Origin: an uncultured Oscillibacter sp. | GTDB lineage: Bacteria > Bacillota > Clostridia > Oscillospirales > Oscillospiraceae | NCBI GenBank assembly: GCA_910587705.1 | Contig: CAJUMX010000001.1 | Coordinates: forward strand, 62,001 to 126,000 | Direction of reading: 5' to 3' | Length of the DNA stretch: 64,000 nucleotides | Shown: one piece after another, positions 34,439-43,954 of the stretch | Layout of the letters: every line of letters begins with the position of its first letter | Position numbering within the stretch: the first letter of the stretch is position 1 | Translations under genes and position numbers: made by a program | The notes under the pieces: model-generated | What the model was told of the DNA's origin: nothing | The model's database searches: none | Seen by the model: the letters and a program-made list of their open reading frames with translations, nothing else

Positions 34439-35806
34439 TTAAAACCGGAATAGTTCGTTGACATCCTCCAGACAGTCCAGCCGCCGGATGTTCTCCATAA
34501 TTTTCTCGGCCTGCCTTTTTGGGATTTTCCCCGCCGTAATACTCAGAAACTTTCGATCCGCCATCTCCCAGCTGAACGGATTTTGAAAGTCTCCGGGAGG
34601 ATATGCCACGGATTTGTATAGGATTCTGCCGTCATCCATCCGCACCTCCAGCGTGTGGGCCCAGCGTGTGGGATTTTTCTCATAGGCCTCTTGCAGTTCC
34701 GGATCGACGACTACCTCTACCTTACTCATCAGCCTTTGCGCCTCTGGAGCCTGGGTCTTTTCCCCGCTGAACGCGTCCTCCAGCAGTTCTCCATACAGCA
34801 AGGCGGCGGCAAGACCGTATTGAATGCTGAATTTATAGGCGTAATCGGTGGGAGGAGCCGGATTGCTAGCCGTGTCTTTTGCCACTTGATAGGTGTAATC
34901 CGTAATCTTTACAATTCGCTCCGGGTCAAGAGACTCCGCCTCCGCCAGCAGGCGCATTCCGTGAATCGCGGAGTGAATGTGGCGGCAGCAGGCATAGGGT
35001 TTGAGGGAGTTCGACATGATCTGATATTGTCCCGGAATCAGGCTCTCTGTCAGCGCATGGATATTTGCCTTGGGATTCAGCGCGCCTAAGAATCCTTTTC
35101 TCCCCTCTAAAACGCGGCTGGCTCCCGTAAAGCCCAGGGAGGCCAGCTCCGCCGCGCGAATCCCGCACAGCGTCGCGTTGGCAGTATGCAGGGATTTGCT
35201 CATGCTGCCATCCTCCAAAAACTCCCAAAGTCCGGCGGCCTGGGTCCCTGCCGAGCCAAAGGCGTGCAGCATCTGGGCCTTGTCCAAGCCTATCAGCTTT
35301 CCCGCCGCCGCCGCCGAGGAAAAGGCTCCGACCACGCCGGTGGTATGCCAATACCAATATGCGCCGGGGTTGATGGCCGCGCCGATCCGGGCGGCGGCTT
35401 CATATCCGCCGGTGACAGCGGCAATCAGTTCCCGGCCGCTGCTGTGACGAATCTGCGCAACCGCCATGGCGGCAGGAATTGTGACGGTTCCAGGGTGGGT
35501 AATGGAGGCGTTGTGTACGTCGTCCAGGTCCAGCAGATGGCTGCACGCGGCGTTATATGCCGCCGCTTTATGATACTCGGTCCGCTGGAATCCAGGGGTC
35601 CAGCGAGCGGCCTCCCCAGGCTGAGAATCGCCGCCGGAATAGTAGGCCGCCCAAATTTTTTCCGCCGGAGCGCCTTGTCCGGCAATGGAGACGCCCAAAA
35701 GGTCCTGCACGCACATTTTGGTATAGTCTGTGGTCTCTCCGTTCAGATCCTCGAATCGGATATCCGTAATAAAGTCTGACAGCGCCTTTGTGATTTGAGT
35801 TTCCAT
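34439..35806 (-). CDS. MmgE/PrpD family protein (copy 1)
   Basis: 455 residues, the family's usual length. HLLDLDDVHNASITHPGTVTIPAAMAVA and the later YACCRHIHSAIHGMR stretch are MmgE/PrpD signatures. Known members are 2-methylcitrate dehydratase, cis-aconitate decarboxylase and iminodisuccinate epimerase, all acting on branched or tricarboxylic acids. It is followed by the class I hydrolyase genes and preceded by a second, diverged MmgE/PrpD gene. The exact reaction is unknown. Confidence 0.9.
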   Translation of the reverse strand: METQITKALSDFITDIRFEDLNGETTDYTKMCVQDLLGVSIAGQGAPAEKIWAAYYSGGDSQPGEAARWTPGFQRTEYHKAAAYNAACSHLLDLDDVHNASITHPGTVTIPAAMAVAQIRHSSGRELIAAVTGGYEAAARIGAAINPGAYWYWHTTGVVGAFSSAAAAGKLIGLDKAQMLHAFGSAGTQAAGLWEFLEDGSMSKSLHTANATLCGIRAAELASLGFTGASRVLEGRKGFLGALNPKANIHALTESLIPGQYQIMSNSLKPYACCRHIHSAIHGMRLLAEAESLDPERIVKITDYTYQVAKDTASNPAPPTDYAYKFSIQYGLAAALLYGELLEDAFSGEKTQAPEAQRLMSKVEVVVDPELQEAYEKNPTRWAHTLEVRMDDGRILYKSVAYPPGDFQNPFSWEMADRKFLSITAGKIPKRQAEKIMENIRRLDCLEDVNELFRF

Positions 35807-35819
35807 GATCCGCCTCCCG

Positions 35820-37193
35820 TCAACGCGCAGCCATAGCCGCCATCAGGCGGGGAACGGCGTCCGATCCCCGGAAATTCAAAACAACGTCCAACACCGTTCG
35901 CTCCGCCGCCTCCGGCAAAATGCCGGAAACGCAGGCGTGATATTTGCGGATGACGTCCTCAAGGGTAATGGGGTTCTCCCTGGCGCTTTTTTCATACTTC
36001 TGCGATTCGGAAAATGTCCGGCCGTCTTTCAGCGTCACTTCCAGCTTCGCGGGCATATGTCCGGGGACGGCTATGGAGGAATCCTCAACAAACTCGATCC
36101 GATCGATCATCTCCAAAACCTCGGGATCGTTCATGTATTTAAGGTCGATTTCTTCCGTCGTGACGCTGCCGCGTAAAGCGGTTATCGCGAGGACATAGTA
36201 AAGACTGAACTTCATCATGTATTCCGTTTCCGGACGGACCTTCGCCTCTTTGGGATAACAGACCTGGGAAGCGCACATGGGAGTTCCATACGCGCGCATG
36301 GACCGGATATCGGCGGCGGAAAAGCGGTGCGTCTCCATCAGCGACGTCATGACGTTTATAAACGAGTGGGTATGATGGCATGTTGGATAGAGCTTGAAAG
36401 CGATCTCCGGCGTAAGCCAAGCGGTCCCAAGCGTGTCGATCTGTTCCGCAAGGCGGCCCAGGTTTTGGATATGCGTCGGAAAGACGCCATACTGTCCCTC
36501 AAAAACGGTTCGGGGACCCGTAAAGCCGGCCCGCGCGCAGTCCACAGCATAAATCGCGCCGAAAGCTCCCCAGCCCGGATGAAGCATTTTTACCCAGGAA
36601 CCGTCGTGGAGAAATTCCATGATCGTTCCCGCCTGGCTTCCGGCGATGCCGCAGGCGTTGACAATCACGTCCTCCTCCAGGTCCATCAGCTTTGCCGCCG
36701 TGCAGACGCCGGCAAAAGGAGCGAGAATGCCGGAGGGGTGAAAACCGTGATCATGGAATTGTCCGTCCGCCGCCAACCCCAGCCGGACAATCACCTCATA
36801 ACCGGCAATGGCCGCCAGCAGAATCTCCTCCCCGGTTTTATGAAGCTTTTCACCAATGGCAAGGGCAACCGCCAGCACGGAAGCGCTGGGATGAACAATT
36901 GCTCCGGTGTGTGTATCGTCGAAATCCAACCCGTGAATGACCGTGGCGTTGCAGAGAACCGCGCCGGCCGCCGAGGTTTTTTCCTGCCTTCCCCACAGTG
37001 TACATTCCGGCCGCTCCTCTTTCTCTCGCGCCAGTTTTTGAATCATGGCGGAAGTTGGAGCGGTTTCACCGGACAACAGCGCGACGCCGACGGTATCCAG
37101 CATGTGCGCTTTTGCCGCTTCAAACACCTCCGTAGGAACATCCTCCGGCCAGAGCTCTTTTACAAATTTTGCGATCTTTTCCGAAATCGTCAT
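35820..37193 (-). CDS. MmgE/PrpD family protein (copy 2)
   Basis: 457 residues. IHGLDFDDTHTGAIVHPSASVLAVALAIGE and YPTCHHTHSFINVM are the family's helical-domain and active-site stretches. It differs strongly from the adjacent copy in sequence, so the two probably have different substrates or form successive steps rather than being a recent duplication. The gap to copy 1 is 13 bases. Roles as for copy 1: dehydratase, decarboxylase or epimerase of a multi-carboxylic acid. Confidence 0.9.
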   Translation of the reverse strand: MTISEKIAKFVKELWPEDVPTEVFEAAKAHMLDTVGVALLSGETAPTSAMIQKLAREKEERPECTLWGRQEKTSAAGAVLCNATVIHGLDFDDTHTGAIVHPSASVLAVALAIGEKLHKTGEEILLAAIAGYEVIVRLGLAADGQFHDHGFHPSGILAPFAGVCTAAKLMDLEEDVIVNACGIAGSQAGTIMEFLHDGSWVKMLHPGWGAFGAIYAVDCARAGFTGPRTVFEGQYGVFPTHIQNLGRLAEQIDTLGTAWLTPEIAFKLYPTCHHTHSFINVMTSLMETHRFSAADIRSMRAYGTPMCASQVCYPKEAKVRPETEYMMKFSLYYVLAITALRGSVTTEEIDLKYMNDPEVLEMIDRIEFVEDSSIAVPGHMPAKLEVTLKDGRTFSESQKYEKSARENPITLEDVIRKYHACVSGILPEAAERTVLDVVLNFRGSDAVPRLMAAMAAR

Positions 37194-37235
37194 CTTGTCA
37201 TCACCTCTTATTCATCACCGCGAATCTCTTCCGCT

Positions 37236-38366
37236 TCAGGAAAGCGCGCTTAGCGCTTCTTCGGTATTCATTCCCCTGGCGTACACAGTGCCGTCCGCCT
37301 CCACCGGCGTCAGCGTGAATTTGAAGGGGCTGTTCGGCATGGTATATGTACCAATGCCAGGATAGGAGCCTTGAATCAGCATCTCTCGGGCAGTCGTGTT
37401 TTCCGACCGTACAATTTGATCCACGGATTGGATCGTGGCGCAGGGAACGCCAGCCTCGTTCAGTTTTTGTTCCAATTCCTTTACATCCCAAAGAAGAACC
37501 CGATCGATTACCTCTTGGGTGCATTCGTCCCTGTGCTGGCGGCGCAGCTCACTGGAGGCATAGCGCGGGTCCTGTGTTAATTCCTCGCAGCCGAGAACTC
37601 GGCACAAGGCGGCAAAGGTGTTGTCCCGATTAATCGTAATCAAAATATCCTGGCCGTCTCTGGTACGAAACTCCTGAAACGGAACGTTGATGCTGTGGCG
37701 GTTTCCAATGGGCTTCGGCACGTTTCCAACCGCGAGATAATTAACCACGGCGTTCTCCAGAATGGCCACCATGCAGTCGGCCTTGGATATATCCAGAAAT
37801 TGTCCTTCCCCGGTGTTCCGCTTGTGCAGCAGCATGGCGGCGGTACCGATAGCCCCAAACAGCCCGGAGTACAGCTCCGTCATCGGGAGACCTGCCCGCA
37901 TCGGCGGGCCGCCCAGTTCCCCAGTAACGCTCATGAGCCCGCTAAATGCCTGCATGACCAAATCGCTGGAGGGCTTTTCCCGGTTTGGACCCGTCTGTCC
38001 AAAGTCGGAGACGGCCGTATAGCAAATCTGAGGGTTCACCCGCGCCAGGGCCGGGTAGGACAGATTCAGCGCCGCCGTTTCCGCAGGCTGCCGGTCTGAG
38101 ATGAACGCGTCCGCTTTTTTCGCTATTTTGAAAAACGCTTCCTGCTGGGCCGGGTCGCGGAGGTCCAGCAGGACGCGCTTTTTTCCGCGCATCAGATAAA
38201 GCTCCTGAAAGGAAACCCTCTGGACGGAGGGACCGGGAAACAAAGCCTCGTATGGCTGGTCAATATGGATCAGCGTCGCTCCCAGGTCGGAGAGAATCAT
38301 TGCGCACAGATTTCCCGAAACGCTCCGAGCACAGTCTAAAATGGTGATTCCAGAAAAAATACCCAT
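37236..38366 (-). CDS. Class III CoA-transferase (CaiB/BaiF family), copy 1
   Basis: 376 residues from the ATG at 38366, 5 bases after GGGAGG. SGITILDCARSVSGNLCAMILSDLGA at the N-terminus and RNTGEGQFLDISKAD, where the final Asp is the acyl-anhydride-forming residue of the family, identify it. These enzymes move CoA between carboxylates, for example succinyl-CoA to malate, itaconate, mesaconate or oxalate. It should activate the imported acid or an intermediate. Confidence 0.92.
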   Translation of the reverse strand: MGIFSGITILDCARSVSGNLCAMILSDLGATLIHIDQPYEALFPGPSVQRVSFQELYLMRGKKRVLLDLRDPAQQEAFFKIAKKADAFISDRQPAETAALNLSYPALARVNPQICYTAVSDFGQTGPNREKPSSDLVMQAFSGLMSVTGELGGPPMRAGLPMTELYSGLFGAIGTAAMLLHKRNTGEGQFLDISKADCMVAILENAVVNYLAVGNVPKPIGNRHSINVPFQEFRTRDGQDILITINRDNTFAALCRVLGCEELTQDPRYASSELRRQHRDECTQEVIDRVLLWDVKELEQKLNEAGVPCATIQSVDQIVRSENTTAREMLIQGSYPGIGTYTMPNSPFKFTLTPVEADGTVYARGMNTEEALSALS

Positions 38367-38409
38367 AGTTCCTCCCATGCCCTTCCGTCAAGAAGGGCCC
38401 GCCCGCTGA

Positions 38410-39966
38410 TCATACCGGGAAATTCCCGTGTTTGCGATCAGGGTTTTTTCGATCTTTGCCGCAGAACATCTCAAACGCATCGATCAGCACCCGGCGAGTT
38501 TCCGCAGGTTCAATCACGTCGTTGAAATGCATGCGCTCCGCGGCGCGGTAAGGATTGTTGAATTCCCGCTCATACTCCTCAATATACTTACGTCTCAGGG
38601 CCTCCACATCCTCGCCCCTTTTTTTAGCGGCTTCCAGATTCTTTTTGTAGAGGACGTTGACCGCGCCGTCGGCGCCCATAATCGCGCGGACGGTCGTTGC
38701 CCACGCGATTGCCAGATCCGGCTCCATCTCCGCCGCCATCATTCCAGCATAAGCGCCTCCATAGACCTTTCGGACGGCGCAGGTAATCACCGGCACGGTG
38801 GCTTCGCACCAGGCGTAAATCAGCTTTGCCCCGTGCCGGATGATGCCGCCATATTCCTGTGAAACGCCAGGCAGATAACCGGGAGTATCGGTCAGACTGA
38901 GGAGCGGAATGTTAAAGCAGTCGCAGGTGCGGATAAATCGGGCGCCCTTGTCCGAACAGTTGATGTCCAGACAGCCCGCCATGACCTTGGGCTGATTGGC
39001 CACCACGCCGATGCCCTGTCCGTTCAGACGGATAAAGCCTGTAATCAGATTTGCGGCGTAATACTCCTGTGTCTCGTAGAATTCCCCATTGTCCGCAATG
39101 GCCGTGATAACCTCTTTCATATCATAGGCCTTGTTAAGATTTTCAGGGATCAGGCGGTTCAGTTCCTCACAGCGCCGGTCCCGGCTGTCGGTACAGGGAA
39201 CGCAGGGCGGCTTTTCCCGGTAATTTTGGGGCAGATAGCTCAGCAGCTTCTTGATCTGGTCGATGCAGTCATAGTCATCCGCTCCGACCTTGTGAACCAC
39301 ACCGGAAATTTTCGCATGCGTCATAGCTCCGCCGAGGGACTCGGAATCAATCTTTTCCCCCGTTACCTTTTCGATAGCTTTCGGCCCGGTGATATGCGCA
39401 TGGCAAACCTTGTCCACCGCAAGAATAAAGTCGGTCAGCGCGGGAGAATACACAGCCGCTCCGGCACAGGGCCCCATCAGAGCCGTGATCTGGGGAATCA
39501 CTCCGGAGTTCATCACATTGGCGCGGAAAAACATTGGTGAACAGGTATCGCCACCTTCCTGAATGCGGCCTCCCGCGGAGTCGATCAGACCCACGCAAGG
39601 AACCATGGCCTCGCGCGCCATATTCATGGTGCGGGTAATTTTTATGGACTGCACCTCGCCTGTGCTGCCGCCCATTACGGTAAAGTCGTGGGCGTAAGCG
39701 AACACCTTCCGGCCGTTCACTTTGCCAAAGCCGGTTACAACCGCGTCATAGGGAACTTCCTTACCATGCATGTCAAAATAGGCGCAGCGTTGTTTGGCAA
39801 AGATGTCCAATTCCTGAAAGCGCCCCTCGTCAAAAAGTAGCGCCAACCGCTCCCTTGCGGTCAGTTTTCCCTGCTTGTGCTGGACATTGATTCGCTCAAC
39901 GCCGCCGCCAAGCATGAGATGTTCTTTTTTCTCCTGAAGCTGCCATATTTTTTGCTCGTTTGTCAT
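38410..39966 (-). CDS. Biotin-dependent acyl-CoA carboxyltransferase / decarboxylase alpha subunit
   Basis: 518 residues, as in PccB and MmdA. GKLTARERLALLFDEGRFQELD, the oxyanion stretches GLIDSAGGRIQEGGD and GPCAGAAVYSPALTDF, and LTDTPGYLPGVSQEYGGIIRHGAKLIYA are typical of carboxyltransferases acting on propionyl/methylmalonyl-type CoA esters. It needs a biotin carrier; only a truncated one is found in the window (25.6 kb), and no biotin carboxylase or Na+-pump beta subunit is seen. It may borrow them from elsewhere in the genome. Confidence 0.9.
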   Translation of the reverse strand: MTNEQKIWQLQEKKEHLMLGGGVERINVQHKQGKLTARERLALLFDEGRFQELDIFAKQRCAYFDMHGKEVPYDAVVTGFGKVNGRKVFAYAHDFTVMGGSTGEVQSIKITRTMNMAREAMVPCVGLIDSAGGRIQEGGDTCSPMFFRANVMNSGVIPQITALMGPCAGAAVYSPALTDFILAVDKVCHAHITGPKAIEKVTGEKIDSESLGGAMTHAKISGVVHKVGADDYDCIDQIKKLLSYLPQNYREKPPCVPCTDSRDRRCEELNRLIPENLNKAYDMKEVITAIADNGEFYETQEYYAANLITGFIRLNGQGIGVVANQPKVMAGCLDINCSDKGARFIRTCDCFNIPLLSLTDTPGYLPGVSQEYGGIIRHGAKLIYAWCEATVPVITCAVRKVYGGAYAGMMAAEMEPDLAIAWATTVRAIMGADGAVNVLYKKNLEAAKKRGEDVEALRRKYIEEYEREFNNPYRAAERMHFNDVIEPAETRRVLIDAFEMFCGKDRKNPDRKHGNFPV

Positions 39967-40059
39967 TCCGTGACCTCCATGGGACCGCCCCGGTTTTTTG
40001 GCGGAGTTTAAGGGTTTTATCTGCCTGCCGGGACCTGTTTAAACCAAGCCCGGCAAGAT

Positions 40060-41262
40060 TTAAAGCGGATAATCGGGAAACAGTTTCCGCAGGGCACGCT
40101 GCTTTTCCAGAATTCCATTGATTGCTTCGTCGGTATAGCCAATCTCCTTCAAAACCTCTCGCGTATCCGCGCCCAGGACGGGCGCGCCGCCTTGGAGCCG
40201 GTTCGGCGTTTTGCTGAAGTTCAGCGGTGTATTCGGCAGGCGGTATTTACCGGCCGTGGGGTGTTCCACCTCCGCCAGCATTCCCCTAGCAGCGACTTGG
40301 CCGCCTTCCGCCACTTCCGGAATTGTATGAACCGGGGACGCCGGAACTCCGGCCTCTTCCAAAAGGGAAACCAGCGCCGCGGTGGAATTATTTTTTACAA
40401 TTCCGGCCAGCGCGAGCTGACAGGCCTCCGCGTGCAGCTGGCGCTGCTTCATGTCGGAAAACCGAGGGTCATAGGCCAGAGAGGGGACCTCCAGCACGGA
40501 ACACAGCGCCTGCCATTGTTCCTGTGTCTCGGCGGTGATAGCCGCGAAGCCGTCTTTTGTTTGGAAAAGGCCGTCCGGCGCCACGTTCTTTCCGGTATTG
40601 CCGTTTCGCGTCTCCACTTCTCCGGTGGCGCAGTAACGGACGACAGCCTCGCCCATGCACGCGGTCATTACGTCCATCATCGCCATGTCCAGCCGCTGTC
40701 CTTTGCCGGTACGCTTTTTGTGATAGAGCATCGCCAGCATGCCGACGGTGGTGTACAGCCCAGTCAGAAGGTCGGCCGCGGAAATTCCCACTTTCAGCGG
40801 CGGCTTCCCCTCCTCTCCGGTAACGCTCATCATTCCTCCGGCGGCTTGAATTACTAAATCCAGAGCGCCCTTATTGCTGAAAGGGCCATATTGCCCATAA
40901 CCCGAGATTGACGCGAACACAATCTCAGGATTTACTTTTTTGATCTCTTCGTAAGAAACGCCCATGCGGCTCATGGTGCCGGGTTTGAAGTTTTCGATAA
41001 CCGCGTCGGCTTCCTTGACAAGATCAAAAAAGACCAGACGCTGCTCCGGATCCTTCATATCAACCGTCACGCTCTTTTTTCCCCGCATAACGCTCAAATC
41101 ATAGGTGCGTTCGCCGCCCACATAAGGCCCGGCGCTCAGCTCTTTGTTGGGCCGCTCAATTTTGATGATTCTGGCCCCCATATCGCTCAATATCATCGTG
41201 CACGTAGGACCGGAAAGAAACTGCGTAAAGTCCAGAATTGTAATGCCATCCAAAATGCCCAT
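40060..41262 (-). CDS. Class III CoA-transferase (CaiB/BaiF family), copy 2
   Basis: 400 residues. DGITILDFTQFLSGPTCTMILSDMGA and KRTGKGQRLDMAMMD (catalytic Asp at the end) show a complete class III CoA-transferase. It is only distantly similar to copy 1. Two such genes in one cluster suggest one activates the substrate and another recycles CoA from a product, or that two related acids are used. The ribosome site upstream of the ATG is weak. Confidence 0.92.
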   Translation of the reverse strand: MGILDGITILDFTQFLSGPTCTMILSDMGARIIKIERPNKELSAGPYVGGERTYDLSVMRGKKSVTVDMKDPEQRLVFFDLVKEADAVIENFKPGTMSRMGVSYEEIKKVNPEIVFASISGYGQYGPFSNKGALDLVIQAAGGMMSVTGEEGKPPLKVGISAADLLTGLYTTVGMLAMLYHKKRTGKGQRLDMAMMDVMTACMGEAVVRYCATGEVETRNGNTGKNVAPDGLFQTKDGFAAITAETQEQWQALCSVLEVPSLAYDPRFSDMKQRQLHAEACQLALAGIVKNNSTAALVSLLEEAGVPASPVHTIPEVAEGGQVAARGMLAEVEHPTAGKYRLPNTPLNFSKTPNRLQGGAPVLGADTREVLKEIGYTDEAINGILEKQRALRKLFPDYPL

Positions 41263-41313
41263 GATGTTTCATGTGATCCCGCATCCGATCACTTGACTCC
41301 TTCCTTTACAAAA

Positions 41314-42573
41314 TTAAATCAGAAAAACCGCGGCCCAAAGCAGAGCGCCGCACATAGAACACACCAGCGTAACAAGTCCGCAGCGGCTGAACTCCCCCTG
41401 CGTCATTTCCGCCAACTCCATCGTGGGCGCGGCCAGGGAAGTGGACATCGGCGTCAGCATCGCGCTGGAAGATCCCACCAGTACCATGCCGGCCAAAGCT
41501 TTTACGGGAACGTTCAGCGGGCCGGCAAGCGGCAGCACAATGGGGGTAGCCACAGCGACCCAGGCACTGTTGTTCATAAACTGCGTACCGGCGCAGCTGA
41601 GCAGATATACGGCGGCGCAGATCAGGAACGGACTTCCGGCAACACTGCCCAAGGCGCTGGACATCAGCTGGTCCATCAGGCCAACGGACTGGATACACTT
41701 AGCCACGGCGGTCATGCCCGCAACCATGAACAAGGCGTTGAAATCCACCTTCGCAAGCGCGGTTTTGTAATCCACACAGCCCGTAATCACGCAGCCCAGC
41801 GCCGCCAGAATCGCGATAACGTGCATATCCAGCCCGGCAATATCCAGCGCCATCAAAAGCATGGCTCCCAACAGAATCCCACCGCTAAGCGCCATTTTGG
41901 GTGAAATCTTCTCCGGGACCTCTTTGTCCGCCACATCGGCTGCCATGGCGGGGATTACCTGCCGGCCGGGCAGAATGTTCTTCCTCGCCATAAAAAGAAT
42001 ACCGGGAACAAGGGTCAGCGCAAACAGGCAGGCGTAGGGAAGCAGTTCAAAAAATCCCCAGCCTTCTCCGGTCAGCTCCGTCAGCATGCTGTTGCTAGTC
42101 AGATTCCCAGTGCCGCCCACAAGGGTGATATATTGTCCGATCATCAGGGCGGTCATATAAGCGTACAATGTTCGCTGAAAGGAAATCCCCGACGCCACCG
42201 TAATGGCGACGATAATGGGAAGGAAGAGATAATAAGCGCCTGTAGCCGAGACAAAGGCGGAAACGAATGTAGCAAACGCCATGGATGCCAGAAGAATCCC
42301 CGTTTCCCTGGTGCCGGTGATTTTCAGCAGGAACTTTCCCATGTATGTCGCCATACCGGTTTCAAAGAGGGCCGCTCCCACGATCATCATGGAAAGCATA
42401 ATCGCAATGGTGGATGAACTATACTGCTTGAAAGCGGTGGAGTAGTCTGTAATACCAGCCAGAATCATCAGGATCACGGCCAACGTCGCCGTGGCGCCTC
42501 TGGGGATCTTCGTGAACATCATGACGATCGCCCCCAAGGCAATCAGACCGCATATTGTCGCCTGAGACATCAT
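41314..42573 (-). CDS. SLC13/DASS-type carboxylate or anion transporter
   Basis: 419 residues from the ATG at 42573 (GGAGGGAGA just before it), with about eleven membrane segments. VGGTGNLTSN in the first half and CAGTQFMNNSAWVAVATPIVLP in the second are the two SNT/ITxxP-type substrate and sodium-binding loops of the DASS/ion-transporter superfamily. It likely brings in a di- or tricarboxylate with sodium. It is the first gene of the minus-strand train and faces the LysR genes. Confidence 0.85.
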   Translation of the reverse strand: MMSQATICGLIALGAIVMMFTKIPRGATATLAVILMILAGITDYSTAFKQYSSSTIAIMLSMMIVGAALFETGMATYMGKFLLKITGTRETGILLASMAFATFVSAFVSATGAYYLFLPIIVAITVASGISFQRTLYAYMTALMIGQYITLVGGTGNLTSNSMLTELTGEGWGFFELLPYACLFALTLVPGILFMARKNILPGRQVIPAMAADVADKEVPEKISPKMALSGGILLGAMLLMALDIAGLDMHVIAILAALGCVITGCVDYKTALAKVDFNALFMVAGMTAVAKCIQSVGLMDQLMSSALGSVAGSPFLICAAVYLLSCAGTQFMNNSAWVAVATPIVLPLAGPLNVPVKALAGMVLVGSSSAMLTPMSTSLAAPTMELAEMTQGEFSRCGLVTLVCSMCGALLWAAVFLI

Positions 42574-42814
42574 TCTCCCTCCGTTCAAATTCATTTTCTG
42601 CAGGGGATAATCTTGTCCGCCGCCTCCGGCATCTGATCGCTGAACCTGGACTGAGAGGAGCGGCGGACACTTGACTTTCACGGGTGCAAATGCTACAATG
42701 TCGCAAATGAAATCCGAGCGCCCGCATCCGTACGCAGGGAAATCCCACCGCGGATTTGGTGAAAAGTTCTGATTTATAAGAGTGATGGCCCCGCTCTTTA
42801 TAGTCATTATGTTA

Positions 42815-42829
42815 TCAGAGCGACTCTGA
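42815..42829. promoter_or_regulatory. Candidate LysR operator in the divergent region
   Basis: TCAGAGCGACTCTGA is a perfect 15-base palindrome in the 380-base gap between the DASS gene and the first LysR gene. LysR proteins bind such interrupted dyads next to the promoters of divergent operons. I found no strong -35/-10 pair nearby, so the exact promoters are open. The rest of the gap has no gene. Confidence 0.5.
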
Positions 42830-42953
42830 AAAGTCTAATATGTCTTACTTATTCTGGAAATAGGGAACGCTTATTGAACGCAGGGAGAAAACGTGAACAG
42901 GCTGGCTCGAAACGCGGGTAAGGATATACACACGGGAAACGGTGAGGTGCGGT

Positions 42954-43886
42954 GTGCGGCTTTCCACTCAAGAAATTCAATACGTTCTGGCGGTAGCGGA
43001 AACAGGCAGTATTACAAAAGCTGCCGAGAAGCTCTTCATTTCCCAGTCCGCGCTGAGTCAGGCGATTATGAAAACCGAGGTCAATATCGGCGCGCTTTTG
43101 TTTGACAGAGACCAAAAAAAACTTCCCCTGACGGAAGCGGGCGTCATGTTTGTCAAATATGGAACCAAGATTATCCGGTATATGGAACAGATCGAGCAGG
43201 ACATCCAAAAACGGGCACGGCTTACGCACGAGCAGCTGCGAATCGGCATTCCGTATTACCTCGGATCCCAGGTCATGCCTCCCGCGTTGAAAGCCTATCA
43301 CCAGAAGCATCCTGAAATACAGGTGCTTCTGCTGGAGAAATCCTCGTCCCAATTGGAGGATGAACTGCTGAGGCAGTCCATTGACTTGGCCGTTTTGCCG
43401 CTCCCGTTCCAATCGTCTAAAATCGCTTACGAGCCGCTATTTGAAGGTCCCATGAGTCTGCTGATTCCGGCAAACTCTCCGCTGCTTCGGTTTTGCCGGG
43501 GAAACCCGCCAAAAATCGATTTGGCAAAGCTGAGCGACGTACCGTTTATTTCTACCGACGCCCAAATTGGTCAGCGTTCCGCGGTCGTATTTGACCTGAT
43601 GCTGAAGCGGGCCAAAATCTCGCCCAAGACCGTTTTTGTCAGCAAGAATTTCAGCACGGTCAAACAAATGGTGGCATGCGGCATGGGGGTCGCCCTGATT
43701 CCCAGCGTTTACATCAGTGAGGAGGAGCTTGCCTCTTTGGGGTTGGTCTGCGTTCTCCCCCTGGAAAGCCAGTCTTATCAGTGGGTTGTGGCGACAGCCC
43801 GCCATGGGGGCCGCCCAATGTCCGGCGCGGCAAAAGGGTTCGTACAAGTACTGAAAGCTTACTTTCAACAAGACGCCGGGGAATAA
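42954..43886 (+). CDS. LysR family regulator (copy 1)
   Basis: 310 residues from the GTG at 42954 (GGTGAGG upstream), which makes the start MRLSTQEIQYVLAVAETGS, parallel to copy 2. Winged helix-turn-helix ~1-60 (SITKAAEKLFISQSALSQAI), then a two-lobed effector domain (LRIGIPYYLGSQVMPPALKAYHQKHP). It is divergent from the organic-acid train and likely controls it with a carboxylate or CoA-ester precursor as inducer. Confidence 0.9.
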   Translation: MRLSTQEIQYVLAVAETGSITKAAEKLFISQSALSQAIMKTEVNIGALLFDRDQKKLPLTEAGVMFVKYGTKIIRYMEQIEQDIQKRARLTHEQLRIGIPYYLGSQVMPPALKAYHQKHPEIQVLLLEKSSSQLEDELLRQSIDLAVLPLPFQSSKIAYEPLFEGPMSLLIPANSPLLRFCRGNPPKIDLAKLSDVPFISTDAQIGQRSAVVFDLMLKRAKISPKTVFVSKNFSTVKQMVACGMGVALIPSVYISEEELASLGLVCVLPLESQSYQWVVATARHGGRPMSGAAKGFVQVLKAYFQQDAGE

Positions 43887-43954
43887 GGAACGGTGTTCCC
43901 CGCCGTTTCATACCGAGGGGACGGTCCGCAAACGGGTTTTGAGCGGAGGCTGGC

